From Aliidiomarina sp. (lineage in GTDB: Bacteria > Pseudomonadota > Gammaproteobacteria > Enterobacterales > Alteromonadaceae), in assembly GCF_022565475.1 (NCBI RefSeq), contig NZ_JAIUMR010000006.1:114192-178191 (forward strand): a stretch of 64,000 nt of DNA. Reading direction: 5' to 3'. Of this stretch, positions 1-9,229 are shown in pieces. Made by a program: the position numbers and the translations under genes. The notes under the pieces are model-generated. The model made no database searches. It saw only the letters and a program-made list of their open reading frames with translations, and had not been told where the DNA came from. How positions within the stretch are numbered: position 1 is the first letter of the stretch; each line of letters opens with the position of its first letter.

Positions 1-243
1 ACTATCCAATAACTCCGATAATCCGCTATCCTCTTGATTGCTGTCCCCAACATTCGCTTCAACACTGGTATTTGCTTGGCTGAAATCACTGCGCACAATT
101 ACCTCAGCGGGCTCGGATGTTGCGGTTTCAGGTGTTGGGCGTTGATTGTTTTGGGTAAATAAATTTTGAATCGGCGAGATCGCGCCGAGAATCAACGAGA
201 TGAGGATGATCCCAAATGCAAGCACGAACAATGCATTGCGCAA
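1..243 (-). CDS. Partial membrane-anchored protein of unknown function (5' part only)
   Basis: The reading frame runs from a TTG at 243 off the left edge of the window, so only the first 81 codons are seen and the stop is outside. An AAGGA sits eight bases upstream of the TTG, and I see no in-frame ATG that would fit better. Residues 4-21 form a hydrophobic segment (ALFVLAFGIILISLILGAI), which suggests an N-terminal membrane anchor or uncleaved signal. It is followed by a polar, Ser/Thr/Glu-rich stretch of low complexity that looks like a linker. No family is recognisable from this part. It is divergent from the DUF4397 gene across 137 bases. A secreted or periplasmic protein is a guess from the topology only. 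Confidence 0.6.
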   Translation of the reverse strand, partial: MRNALFVLAFGIILISLILGAISPIQNLFTQNNQRPTPETATSEPAEVIVRSDFSQANTSVEANVGDSNQEDSGLSELLDS

Positions 244-380
244 ATTATAATTCCTTTGTTTTACATAAGCTTAGAAACTAAACCAATACAACTTTTTCAA
301 GTTGTTTGTAAGTTTTGTGATCCTGTTCACGTGTACCCCTCGTAAATGATCGTTGCTGACAATCCAATGAGGAAAACACA

Positions 381-1784
381 ATGAACAGAACCACAAAAAT
401 TTTAAGTGCATCGGTCGCAGCGCTACTTCTTGCGGCTTGTAATAGTTCCAGCAGTCCAGAAACACCACAACCAAATCCACCGCAACCGCCAACACCGCCG
501 CCAGCTGGCGAGTTTGAATTGCGAGTTCATCACGCGTCTGCTGATGCGCCAGCGGTCAATATTACCGTGAATGGCGATAACTTCCTAGAGGGAGTTGATT
601 ATCAGGTTTCTTCAGGTCTTGCTGTTGTCGAAGAAGGTAACTACGAAGTCGGTGTGGACGCGATTTTGCCGGATAACTCGACCGTTACCGTGATTGGTCC
701 TTTGTCTCTCGATTTAGAGGCGGACACCCGCTATGACGTGTTTGCACTCGGTCGCGTAGACGACGAAACTTTAGAGCCATTTATTGTTGCCAACGACGTT
801 TCTACAGTTGGTGATGGTAATGCTCGCTTACAAGTATTGCATGGTGTGCCAGTCGACTTGACGGTCGACGTCTACTTAACAGAGTTTGGTGCCGACTTAA
901 GCGCTGAACAGCCCGCTGCGACATTGGCTTATAAAGACCACACAGGCCAAGTTGAAGTCGCTGGTGGTGATTACCAAATTCGTATCACCGTCGCTGGTGA
1001 CGCTGACGCAGTCGTTTTCGATTCGGGTGAAATTAGCCTTCCAGCAGGTGCAGATCTATTTGTCACAGCGACACCAAGTGTCGGCGCCAACAGTGGTGAA
1101 CGCCCAATTGCTTTACTCATCGCTGATGGCGAAGGCTCAGCAGTACTCCATTCAGTTGATGCCGGTGCTGATGCACGCGTCGTTCACGCTGTCGCTGATG
1201 CACCCGCGGTCGACGTGCTCGTCAATGATGACGCCGTATTAACCGAAGTGCCTTTCTTAGCCTTCTCTGGCTATTTGAATCTGCCAGCTGACACCTACAA
1301 CATTAAGGTCAACGCTGCTGGTACTGACGTTACTGTCATCGATGTCGACCTGCCGGTAGAGAATGCTCAACAGTACAGCATTTTGGCGGTCGGTGAACTC
1401 GGTGGTGACGGTATTGCACCAGCTGTATTGCTTGAAGACAACCGCCGCATCACAACTGCTGCTATCGTCCGTATCATCCACGCTTCGCCAACGGCTGGAT
1501 TAGTGGATATCTACGTGACTGCGACTGACGACATTAGTGACGCTTCACCAGCATTTGAAGGTGTAGATTTCGATGCGTCAGCGTTGCAAGCAACGGGCAA
1601 TGTGGCATTACCGCCAGGCGAGTATTTCGTCACGGTGACCTTGTCAGGTACTAAAGATGCGGCCATTGGTCCACTCTTACTGGATCTCCAAGGCGGTGGT
1701 TTGTATACCGCTATCGCGGTGGACGCAACAACCGGTGGTTTGCCACCACAGTTGATTGTTCTTGATGACTTTGTCACTGAATAA
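381..1784 (+). CDS. DUF4397 domain lipoprotein with four repeat units
   Basis: The 467-residue protein begins with a lipoprotein signal: basic n-region, hydrophobic core and lipobox LAAC with Cys20, so it should be lipid-anchored in the envelope. A Ser/Pro-rich linker covers about residues 21-42. Four related units follow, starting near residues 45, 148, 265 and 363. Each opens with a pattern like RVxHAxxDAPAVDVxVN, the hallmark of DUF4397. The units are spaced about 100 residues apart and are probably beta-sandwich modules. The composition is acidic and poor in Lys, as expected for an exported protein of a marine bacterium. The start has AGGA ten bases upstream. Function in this family is not established; surface binding or adhesion is only a guess. 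The gene stands alone and converges on the MATE gene. Confidence 0.85.
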   Translation: MNRTTKILSASVAALLLAACNSSSSPETPQPNPPQPPTPPPAGEFELRVHHASADAPAVNITVNGDNFLEGVDYQVSSGLAVVEEGNYEVGVDAILPDNSTVTVIGPLSLDLEADTRYDVFALGRVDDETLEPFIVANDVSTVGDGNARLQVLHGVPVDLTVDVYLTEFGADLSAEQPAATLAYKDHTGQVEVAGGDYQIRITVAGDADAVVFDSGEISLPAGADLFVTATPSVGANSGERPIALLIADGEGSAVLHSVDAGADARVVHAVADAPAVDVLVNDDAVLTEVPFLAFSGYLNLPADTYNIKVNAAGTDVTVIDVDLPVENAQQYSILAVGELGGDGIAPAVLLEDNRRITTAAIVRIIHASPTAGLVDIYVTATDDISDASPAFEGVDFDASALQATGNVALPPGEYFVTVTLSGTKDAAIGPLLLDLQGGGLYTAIAVDATTGGLPPQLIVLDDFVTE

Positions 1785-1792
1785 TTGACTGA

Positions 1793-1818
1793 GCAGGCCT
1801 GCGTAACAGCAGGTCTGC
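1793..1818 (+). other. Strong hairpin between convergent genes, no T tract
   Basis: GCAGGCCTGC and GCAGGTCTGC are separated by six bases and pair over ten positions with one G-U wobble in the plus-strand RNA. It begins nine bases after the DUF4397 stop. No run of T follows, so this looks like a 3'-end stabilising hairpin rather than an intrinsic terminator. Confidence 0.5.
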
Positions 1819-1827
1819 GTATAACTA

Positions 1828-3216
1828 TCACTCCCTCGACGCAGTTATGCCGTCGTTTTCGGCCCCTTCCGCAACGATGGGGCCTTTTTCTTGGCGTAAC
1901 CACAGCCATTGCCCGAAACCTCGGGCCGCCATAAATGCGCAGAGCGCTAGCCAAAGTCCGTGATTACCAAGCCAAAGTGTAGACAAGGCGACCGGGAAAA
2001 ACACACCGAGCGCTGCAATAGCCATGGTATTGCGCATGGCTCTACTTGCGGTTAGACCAATAAAAACGCCATCGTAAAAATAGCTCCAATGGGCGAGTAA
2101 GGGTAAAACGATCAGCCATGGTAGATACATCTCAGCGGTTTCGCGTAGCGATTCGATATTGGTAATGAGCGCGATAATCGAAGCCCCAAACAGCCAAAAA
2201 ATGAGGCTATAAAGGACAGCGAAGAGGGTTGACCAGAATAGGCAAAGTCGCAACCACTTGTGAATTAGCTCGGGTTTCTTTGCGCCCTTGGCTTCGCCAA
2301 TGAGTGCCTCAACTGCATAGGCGATGCCATCGAGACCGAGCGAAATCAGAATCAGAAATTGCATTAAGACAGCATTCGCGGCGACCCAGTCAGGACCGAT
2401 ATAGCTTGCGCCCACCGTCATGGTGGCCATACAGGCATGAAGGAGCAACGAGCGAATAAAGATGTCGCGGTTAAGGGCAAACAAGGCGAGAAATTGTGGT
2501 AGACGAAGCGTCTGAAAGGCTTTCCATTTCAGTTTAAAACTGCTTTGTAACCAATATAAGCCGACGAAGCAGGTCGCCCATTCCGCCACAAGCGTCGAAA
2601 TTGCCGCGCCATACACATGGAAGTTCAGTAGTAAGACCAGAACAACCGTACCAATGACGTTCACTAAATTTGTGAAAATGACGAGCACCATCGCGCGGCC
2701 AGCTTGCTGGCGGCCGAGTAAAACGCCGAGAATCACGAGATTAAGTAAAGCTGCTGGCGCGCCAAAGATTCGAATTTGGATGTAAATGGTGGCCAAGCGT
2801 TGATATTCACCATCCATAGCGACGAGCGCCTGCATAAGCCAAATAATCAACGGCTGCAAAAGTACCAGGAGTACGCCGATAACGACAGCAAGCGTCGCGG
2901 CTTGCACCAAAATGGTGCGTTGATTCACAATACTTTTGGCCCCATAAGCTTGAGCGATTAGACCCGTTGTCGACATGCGCAAAAAGATGGCTAATAGGTA
3001 CATGAAACTAATGATCATAGCGCCCGTTGCCACGGCCGTAAGGTAGATAGAATTCGGCAAATGCCCTATGATGGCAGTATCAACAAGACCTAAGAGTGGT
3101 GCCGCAATATTTGAGATCATCATTGGTAAAGCAATTAAGAATACTTTGCGATGATCCTGCCATGCGTTCAATATTGAACTCAGGCTACGGTACTGCTCAG
3201 TTTGAGGCTGAGACAT
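1828..3216 (-). CDS. dinF: MATE family efflux transporter (DinF-like)
   Basis: The 462-residue protein is almost entirely hydrophobic, with about twelve membrane segments in two similar halves. This is the size and layout of MATE sodium or proton drug antiporters. The N-terminal block around residues 28-60 (IALPMMISNIAAPLLGLVD) matches the start of the first MATE repeat, and the DinF branch is the best fit by eye. It should export cationic or toxic organic compounds from the cytoplasm. In E. coli dinF sits directly downstream of lexA. Here lexA lies about 13 kb away and I see no CTGT-N8-ACAG box near this start, so SOS control is not supported. Its start codon shares the CATG palindrome with a possible start of the divergent deacetylase gene. 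The symbol is tentative. Confidence 0.85.
   Translation of the reverse strand: MSQPQTEQYRSLSSILNAWQDHRKVFLIALPMMISNIAAPLLGLVDTAIIGHLPNSIYLTAVATGAMIISFMYLLAIFLRMSTTGLIAQAYGAKSIVNQRTILVQAATLAVVIGVLLVLLQPLIIWLMQALVAMDGEYQRLATIYIQIRIFGAPAALLNLVILGVLLGRQQAGRAMVLVIFTNLVNVIGTVVLVLLLNFHVYGAAISTLVAEWATCFVGLYWLQSSFKLKWKAFQTLRLPQFLALFALNRDIFIRSLLLHACMATMTVGASYIGPDWVAANAVLMQFLILISLGLDGIAYAVEALIGEAKGAKKPELIHKWLRLCLFWSTLFAVLYSLIFWLFGASIIALITNIESLRETAEMYLPWLIVLPLLAHWSYFYDGVFIGLTASRAMRNTMAIAALGVFFPVALSTLWLGNHGLWLALCAFMAARGFGQWLWLRQEKGPIVAEGAENDGITASRE
1861..1890 (+). terminator. Plus-strand terminator lying inside the MATE coding end
   Basis: GGCCCC (1861-1866) and GGGGCC (1879-1884) pair around a 12-base loop and are followed by TTTTTC on the plus strand. 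It would end transcription from the DUF4397 gene, yet it lies within the last 21 codons of the convergent MATE gene. On the minus strand no T tract follows, so it should act in one direction. Confidence 0.6.
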
Positions 3217-3238
3217 GAGACAAACTCCGGGGGTTTGG

Positions 3239-4321
3239 ATGAAACTAGGTTGGTTAACTGTTGTGGCGAGTATACTTGCCGGCGCAATGTTGTTTTTTAC
3301 ACCGTCTGTGACCGAGGCGCAAGAGGACGCCCATGCGTCGATTCTGCTTTATCATCACGTCAGTGATAGCACGCCGCGCGTGACGAGCGTGACCGCAGAC
3401 GAACTTCGTGAACATCTAACCTATTTAAAGGACAACGACTTCACCGTCATTGATATTCGTGACGCAATCGCTGCAGCGCAAGGACGGAAAGAGATTCCTG
3501 AGAAGTCTGTGGTGATCACCTTCGACGATGCTTATCAAAATATTTACACCAATGGTTGGCCAATCTTAAAAGAGTTTGATGTGCCGTGGACTTTATTTGT
3601 CACCACGGACCCCATTGGCCAAACACCGGGTCAATATATGAGTTGGGACCAAATTCGGGATCTACATAACGACGGTGTCGTAATTGCCAACCATTCGTTG
3701 GATCATGCCCATTTACCGCGTCGAGCCGACTTTGCGAATGAACAAGCTTGGCTGCAGCGCATGCGTGAAAACATTTTAGATGCTGAAGCGAAAATCAAGG
3801 AAGAAGTGGGGGTGAGTTACAAGCTGTTTGCTTACCCTTACGGTGAATATGACGCTGTGCTTGCGGACCTCGTTGCTGAGCTCGGGTTTATTGGTTTTGG
3901 TCAGCACTCGGGTGGCTTCAGTCAACATAGTGATTTCCGCGCCATTCCGCGCTTCGCGGCGGCGGGTATGTACGCCAACCTAGGCACTTTAGGGACTAAA
4001 ATGGCAGCGCTAGGCATGCCGGTACTCGAAACGCATATCGAAGATACCCTGCTCGATCACGAAGACACACGACCAATTTTAAAATTAAAATTGGATACCA
4101 GTGACTTTCATCGTAACCAACTGAATTGTTTTATCCGCAGTCATCCACATGCCCCGCAGTGGCACGATGAGCAAACGTTTTCGGTGCAAGCGGATGAGCC
4201 GATTGGAATCGGTCGCCAACGCTATAATTGCACGGTACCGAGTATTAGCCGGCCTGGACGTTTCTATTGGTATTCGGTGCAGTGGATTCGTCCCGATCAA
4301 CAGGGTAGTTGGCCGGATTAA
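3239..4321 (+). CDS. Exported polysaccharide deacetylase family protein
   Basis: This is a carbohydrate esterase 4 (NodB homology) protein, predicted to remove acetyl groups from an N-acetylated polysaccharide in the periplasm or at the surface. From the ATG at 3239 it has 360 residues and a signal peptide ending near TEAQ (residue 28). Motif 1 TFDDAYQN is near residue 94, with the paired Asp residues. The metal-binding motif NHSLDHAHL starts near residue 151. The opening ILLYHHV block resembles PgaB-type deacetylases. The frame is open up to an ATG at 3215, but that would add eight residues before the signal peptide and overlap the MATE start, so 3239 is preferred. No PgaA, PgaC or other glycan genes are nearby, so the substrate is unknown. 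Confidence 0.82.
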   Translation: MKLGWLTVVASILAGAMLFFTPSVTEAQEDAHASILLYHHVSDSTPRVTSVTADELREHLTYLKDNDFTVIDIRDAIAAAQGRKEIPEKSVVITFDDAYQNIYTNGWPILKEFDVPWTLFVTTDPIGQTPGQYMSWDQIRDLHNDGVVIANHSLDHAHLPRRADFANEQAWLQRMRENILDAEAKIKEEVGVSYKLFAYPYGEYDAVLADLVAELGFIGFGQHSGGFSQHSDFRAIPRFAAAGMYANLGTLGTKMAALGMPVLETHIEDTLLDHEDTRPILKLKLDTSDFHRNQLNCFIRSHPHAPQWHDEQTFSVQADEPIGIGRQRYNCTVPSISRPGRFYWYSVQWIRPDQQGSWPD

Positions 4322-4391
4322 AAACAACAAATAGTTGGAGCAAATTTAAGCTTAGACTATAGTGAGTTATCGTCTATACGGAGCATGACTG

Positions 4392-6560
4392 ATGACTCAC
4401 AATAACACTACTTCACGCTATTATCATTACAGCCGCCTGACTCTGGCGGCTGTATTGACGTTTACCTTACTCGCCTGCGGTGGCCAACCCCCGGAACAAG
4501 CGTCGGACACCTTTAGTCAACGTCAAGCACCTATTGCTGAGCGGATTGATTATGTCGTTGAATCGCCACATGGCGATCGTCATGACCCCTATTATTGGTT
4601 GCGCGACGATGACCGTACTGCACCCGAGGTCATCGCCTATCTTGAAGCTGAGAACGAATATTACCGCGCCTATGCCGACCGCTATGAACCTTTAGTGCAA
4701 GAAATTGAAGAAGAGATGCTCAGTCGCATCAACCAGGACGACAGCAGCACGCCCTTACGTCGCGGTGAGCATTGGTACTACACGCGCTACGAAGAAGGGA
4801 AGCAGTATCCGCTTTACGTGCGTGAAGACGACCAAGGCGTTGTGGAAGTCATTATTGATGTCAATGAGTTGGCGACCGGCCATGCGTTTATGTCGGTGAC
4901 CAATCTAAGTTACAGCCCTGATTTCCGCTATGTGGCCTACTTTGTCGACACGACCGGACGGCGCCAATATGAATTACGCGTGCGGGACTTGCACACAGGC
5001 GAAGATTTGCCGGACCGATTGACAGGGCTTTCGCGCTCTGTGGCTTGGGCTCAAGATAATCAAACCTTGTTTGTGGTGGAAAACGATCCGGTGACTTTAT
5101 TGTCAACGCGGGTGCTCAAGCATCGCTTAGGTCAAGCGGCGGAAGAAGCCGAAGTCGTCTATGAGGAAGCGGATAATACGTTCTATCTCTATGTCGGCAA
5201 TAGCACCGACCAGCAATTTATTCAAATCTATCTGTCGCAAACCGTCAGTAGCGAAATATGGGTACTTGATGCACATCAACCAGATGGTGATTTCACCGTT
5301 ATTGCACCACGCGAACGCGGCTTATTGTATGAGGCGGAGCATATCAACGGTCGCTGGATTATTGGTACCGATTATCAGGCGCCGAATTTCCAGTTAATGC
5401 AAGTGACGCACGACGCTATCGGTGATAAATCGAACTGGCAACCTTTAGTTCCGCACAGCGATGATGTATTTATTAACGACTATGCGGTCTTTGCCGACTA
5501 CTTGGCGATTAATGAGCGGAGTAATGGTCTGCTGCGAATTAAATTATTGCCATGGGATGACTTTTCGAATCCGCGCTTTATTGAAGCGGATGAAGATGCG
5601 TACATGATGCGTTTCGAATGGAATATTGACCAATTTACTGACACCTTGCGCTACATGTACAGTTCGTTAACTACGCCTATGGTGACCTACGCCTACGATA
5701 TGCGTAGTGGCGAACAAACGGTGTTAAAAGCAACTGAGGTACCAAACTATGATGCGTCTTTGTATGTGACCAAGCGAACATGGGCGACGGCGCGTGATGG
5801 TAGCCAGATTCCTGTCACCTTGCTGCATCGACATGACTTTGTTGCCAACGGTGAAGCGCCCTTGTATCAATACGCGTACGGCTCTTATGGGAGCAGTATG
5901 GATCCGTTTTTCAGTAGTTCGGTGCTATCACTGGTTGATCGTGGATTTGTCTATGCGATTGCTCATATTCGTGGTGGCCAGGAAATGGGGCGCCATTGGT
6001 ATGAAGACGGCAAGTTACTCAATAAAAAGAATACGTTCACCGATTTTATTGACGTGACCGACCATTTAGTTAATGAAGGCTATGCACATTCAGAGAAAGT
6101 GATTGCCGGAGGTGGTAGTGCTGGGGGCTTGTTAATCGGTGCTGTGGCCAATATGGCGCCGGAGAAGTATCTTGGTTTACATGCCGCGGTACCTTTTGTT
6201 GACGTGGTTACGACCATGCTTGATGAGACCATTCCACTTACGACCAACGAGTTTGACGAGTGGGGTAACCCCAAGCAGAAAGAGTTCTACGACTATATGT
6301 TGTCCTATTCACCGTATGACAATGTGGCTGCGATTGATTATCCAGCGATTTTGGTGACGACGGGTCTACATGACTCACAGGTTCAATACTTTGAGCCAGC
6401 GAAGTGGGTAGCTAAGCTTCGTCACTATAAAACCGACGACAATGTCTTGTTGTTCCGCACCAATATGACGGCAGGTCATGGCGGTAGTTCAGGACGTTTC
6501 TCTGCTTTGCGCGAGCGCGCGGAAGAATATGCATTTATGCTGTCACTGCTGGCGGATTAA
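4392..6560 (+). CDS. ptrB: Oligopeptidase B-like S9 serine peptidase, lipoprotein
   Basis: The 722-residue protein has the prolyl-oligopeptidase layout: an N-terminal seven-bladed propeller (roughly residues 100-430) and a C-terminal alpha/beta hydrolase. The nucleophile is Ser576 in GGGSAGG, with Asp661 (HDSQV) and His696 (GHGGSSG). These match oligopeptidase B, which cuts short peptides after Arg and Lys. Unlike cytosolic E. coli PtrB it starts with a signal sequence ending in the lipobox LLAC (Cys29), so it is predicted to be an envelope lipoprotein. GGAG lies eight bases before the ATG. It probably helps use external peptides. A bidirectional terminator follows. The family call is firm; substrate preference is inferred. 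Confidence 0.88.
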   Translation: MTHNNTTSRYYHYSRLTLAAVLTFTLLACGGQPPEQASDTFSQRQAPIAERIDYVVESPHGDRHDPYYWLRDDDRTAPEVIAYLEAENEYYRAYADRYEPLVQEIEEEMLSRINQDDSSTPLRRGEHWYYTRYEEGKQYPLYVREDDQGVVEVIIDVNELATGHAFMSVTNLSYSPDFRYVAYFVDTTGRRQYELRVRDLHTGEDLPDRLTGLSRSVAWAQDNQTLFVVENDPVTLLSTRVLKHRLGQAAEEAEVVYEEADNTFYLYVGNSTDQQFIQIYLSQTVSSEIWVLDAHQPDGDFTVIAPRERGLLYEAEHINGRWIIGTDYQAPNFQLMQVTHDAIGDKSNWQPLVPHSDDVFINDYAVFADYLAINERSNGLLRIKLLPWDDFSNPRFIEADEDAYMMRFEWNIDQFTDTLRYMYSSLTTPMVTYAYDMRSGEQTVLKATEVPNYDASLYVTKRTWATARDGSQIPVTLLHRHDFVANGEAPLYQYAYGSYGSSMDPFFSSSVLSLVDRGFVYAIAHIRGGQEMGRHWYEDGKLLNKKNTFTDFIDVTDHLVNEGYAHSEKVIAGGGSAGGLLIGAVANMAPEKYLGLHAAVPFVDVVTTMLDETIPLTTNEFDEWGNPKQKEFYDYMLSYSPYDNVAAIDYPAILVTTGLHDSQVQYFEPAKWVAKLRHYKTDDNVLLFRTNMTAGHGGSSGRFSALRERAEEYAFMLSLLAD

Positions 6561-6577
6561 AATCGCTAGACGGACAT

Positions 6578-6608
6578 AAAAAACGGCCACTTTATGTGGC
6601 CGTTTTTT
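6578..6608. terminator. Bidirectional intrinsic terminator
   Basis: AAAAAACGGCCAC (6578-6590) and GTGGCCGTTTTTT (6596-6608) form a 13-bp stem with a five-base loop. The A and T runs serve both strands. It separates the oligopeptidase gene from the convergent SCO gene. Confidence 0.9.
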
Positions 6609-6618
6609 CATGCAGTAA

Positions 6619-7266
6619 TCAGTAACTGTTGGTGTGCTCTAAGTAGCGAGCAATCTTCTGAAAGTCTCGAACTAAATGATTCGGATTCACAGTGGCTATT
6701 TCACCAAGTTCGTGAGAGGGACGGAAAATGGCTTGCTGGTGTCCATTCGGATCAACCAAGATGATAGCAGAGCTATGATTGACCAAGTAATTGGTTTCAT
6801 TTTCATCAGGCACCGAGTACATCAGACCGATATTACGTACGAAAGGATAGAGCTCTGGATGTTCGGCACGAACACCATAAAAGCCTTCACCGAAAAAGTC
6901 CACGTACATGCGAATGCGATCGACATCGTCGCGCTTCGGGTCAACACTAATCATCCAAACCTGCACTGGGAAATCACTTGCGCTGCTAATGTCCGCCCAA
7001 CGCGCCTTTAACTGCGCCATTGTGGTTGGGCAGATGTCGGGACAGAAGGTATACCCGGTGAACAGCAAGGTCCATTGGCCTTCGAGTGCGGTATTCGTCA
7101 CCTCTGCGCCGTCACTTCCTTGCAGCAGAAATGGTTCGATAAGACGCGGCTGATCATAAATACGGCTCGACTCCAGTTCCGGTGGATTGACTTGATTGAG
7201 AGCGACGTAGCTGCCAACACCGATAACCGCAACGAGAATTAATATGATCAGTTTGCGAAAATTCAT
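6619..7266 (-). CDS. SCO1/SenC family copper chaperone for cytochrome oxidase
   Basis: The 215-residue protein has one N-terminal membrane anchor (residues 5-23) and a thioredoxin-fold domain facing the periplasm. The copper ligands are visible: Cys75 and Cys79 in TFCPDICP, and His164 in the NHSSAIILVDP block. SCO proteins pass copper to, or reduce, the CuA site of oxidase subunit II. It is the last gene of the minus-strand oxidase assembly run, 27 bases after ctaB. A GGAGG precedes the ATG. Length and motifs are normal for the family. The position beside ctaA and ctaB supports a role in oxidase assembly rather than a general thiol function. Confidence 0.92.
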   Translation of the reverse strand: MNFRKLIILILVAVIGVGSYVALNQVNPPELESSRIYDQPRLIEPFLLQGSDGAEVTNTALEGQWTLLFTGYTFCPDICPTTMAQLKARWADISSASDFPVQVWMISVDPKRDDVDRIRMYVDFFGEGFYGVRAEHPELYPFVRNIGLMYSVPDENETNYLVNHSSAIILVDPNGHQQAIFRPSHELGEIATVNPNHLVRDFQKIARYLEHTNSY

Positions 7267-7293
7267 GGGCTCGAAACCTCCAAAAGAAAACAG

Positions 7294-8187
7294 TTACTGC
7301 GCGATCAAATAATGATCCGCGAGCAGTAAGATGAACAACACCATTAAATGCCAGATGGAAAATTTAAACATTTTCCACGCGGTCAATTTTTCCGGGCGGT
7401 ATTTTAGTTTCCATGCATAACCGAGGAAAATGACATTGAGAATATTAACCCCAATCAAATACAGCCAGCCACTCATGCCGACGAGGTAGGGCAAAATACA
7501 CACTGCGGTGAGTAAAATGGTGTAAAGCAAAATACAGGTTTTGGTAAAGGCGATGCCGTGTGTGACCGGTAACATCGGAATTTCGGCTTTGGCATAGTCT
7601 TTCGCACGATGAACTGCTAAGGCCCAGAAATGCGGCGGTGTCCAGGTGAAGACGATCATGACTAACAGCAGCGGGAACGCATGGATTTCACCGGTGACAG
7701 CGGTCCAGCCCAGTAATGGTGGCGCTGCACCCGCCAAACCACCGATAACGATATTTTGCGGTGTCGCGCGCTTCAGGTACATGGTGTAAATCACTGCGTA
7801 GCCGACCAAGCTGGCTAAGGTTAAGACTGCAGTCAGGCGATTGACGAACAATTCGAGAATAATATAACCCAAGGTGCCAATGATCATGGCAAACGTCAGC
7901 ACTTTTCGCGGTGACAAAGCGCCCGTAGGCAAAGGTCGGCGAAGTGTTCTTGCCATCTTCGCATCGATATGACGATCGACCAGGTGATTCACCGCCGCTG
8001 CCGAAGACGCCATTAAGCCAATCCCGAGCATGGCCGGAATGAGAATGTCCGCAGCGACCCATGTGGGTGTCGCCAGCGCCATGCCGACCAACGCTGTTAA
8101 CAACAACAGTGCCACCACACGTGGTTTGGTCAGTTCTAGATATTCACGCCAGCTGGCGCGTTGGGTTAGCGCGACTTGATTAGCCAT
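7294..8187 (-). CDS. ctaB: Protoheme IX farnesyltransferase (heme O synthase)
   Basis: This UbiA-superfamily membrane enzyme adds a farnesyl chain to heme B to make heme O, the first step towards heme A. The 297-residue protein has about nine membrane segments. The first Asp-rich site is N67xxxD71xxxD75 ([15 protein letters not shown]), which binds the magnesium-diphosphate of the substrate. Its 5' end overlaps the 3' end of ctaA by eight bases, so the two are probably translationally coupled and form a heme A pathway pair. GGAGG lies six bases before the ATG. The name cyoE is used in E. coli; with an aa3-type locus ctaB is the better symbol. Confidence 0.95.
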   Translation of the reverse strand: MANQVALTQRASWREYLELTKPRVVALLLLTALVGMALATPTWVAADILIPAMLGIGLMASSAAAVNHLVDRHIDAKMARTLRRPLPTGALSPRKVLTFAMIIGTLGYIILELFVNRLTAVLTLASLVGYAVIYTMYLKRATPQNIVIGGLAGAAPPLLGWTAVTGEIHAFPLLLVMIVFTWTPPHFWALAVHRAKDYAKAEIPMLPVTHGIAFTKTCILLYTILLTAVCILPYLVGMSGWLYLIGVNILNVIFLGYAWKLKYRPEKLTAWKMFKFSIWHLMVLFILLLADHYLIAQ

Positions 8188-9187
8188 GGCTCACCTCCTT
8201 TCTTTTTATTTTATAGAGAGCATAGTTTAAAGCGACCAAGGATACGAGCATCAGTGCGCCTACCGCATTGTGAGCAACGGCCACTGCTAATGGAAGACTA
8301 GCAACGACATTCGTTACCCCAAGGGCAACTTGTAATACGAGCAAGAAGGTCATCACAAAGGTTAGGCGCTTGAACCACTGGCTAGTTGCGTTTAACCAAA
8401 GCTTTAAGAGTAACCAGCCCATCACAGCGATGACAGCGATCGCACCGATTCGATGGAAAACATGCATGGTCATACGTTCAGCGTAGCTGTGCACACCGAA
8501 CTCGTAGTCGTCTGCTTCCGGTACTGAAAATGCACCGGCAATGTCCAGACGCTCCATCCAATTACCTTCACAAATCGGTAGGTTCGTGCAGGCTAGAGCC
8601 GCGTAGTTTGCTGCCACCCAACCGCCCAGCGCGATTTGGCCAATGACCACAATCATGGTGAGAATGGCCAGCGATTGCAATGCGCGCAATTTCGGCTCAG
8701 TCGCAAGCGCTGGCTGAGTCTCGCGTAAATACAACAGCGCCAACAAACAGAAGGTCGAAAAACCACCGAGCAGGTGCATCATGACGATCACAGGTTGTAG
8801 GTTCATGGTGACAGTCCACATACCTAACGCCGCTTGGAAAATAATTAAAGCCAACAGGGCCAATGGTAGTTTCAGTGGTTTGCCCGCACCAATACGACGG
8901 CGGCGTTGGACGGCGGTTACCGCAATAAGAAGAACCAGAATACCTAAAATGCCCGCTGCATAGCGGTGAATCATTTCATTCCACGCTTTAAAGTGTTCAA
9001 CCGGACGCTCCGGGAAGCGCATTTCTGCGGCTTCTACCCGTGTTTCACTGTGTGGTACGGTTAAGAAACCATAACAACCGGGCCAATCAGGGCAGCCCAA
9101 ACCGGCGTCAGTGAGGCGGGTATATGCACCCAAAATAATCACCACAATGACTAACCCTAAAGCAATTTTCACATAACGCTGCATCAT
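8180..9187 (-). CDS. ctaA: Heme A synthase, COX15/CtaA family
   Basis: CtaA oxidises the C8 methyl of heme O to a formyl group, giving heme A for subunit I of the oxidase. The 335-residue protein has about eight membrane helices. The family start [18 protein letters not shown] is present at about residues 23-40, and there are paired His residues near [20 protein letters not shown] and AHNAVGA that fit the heme ligand positions of the two half-repeats. The start is ATG at 9187 or the adjacent ATG at 9184; AGGA precedes both. It overlaps ctaB and lies 42 bases after the SCO-like gene. Confidence 0.93.
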   Translation of the reverse strand: MMQRYVKIALGLVIVVIILGAYTRLTDAGLGCPDWPGCYGFLTVPHSETRVEAAEMRFPERPVEHFKAWNEMIHRYAAGILGILVLLIAVTAVQRRRRIGAGKPLKLPLALLALIIFQAALGMWTVTMNLQPVIVMMHLLGGFSTFCLLALLYLRETQPALATEPKLRALQSLAILTMIVVIGQIALGGWVAANYAALACTNLPICEGNWMERLDIAGAFSVPEADDYEFGVHSYAERMTMHVFHRIGAIAVIAVMGWLLLKLWLNATSQWFKRLTFVMTFLLVLQVALGVTNVVASLPLAVAVAHNAVGALMLVSLVALNYALYKIKRKEVSHG

Positions 9188-9229
9188 TGTTCTTATCCTT
9201 ATTCTTGCAAACGCTTACGACGTTCTAAC

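Noticed and set aside
952..1242. 96-codon plus-strand frame inside the DUF4397 gene
   Set aside because: A shadow frame of the repetitive lipoprotein gene with no ribosome site or family match.
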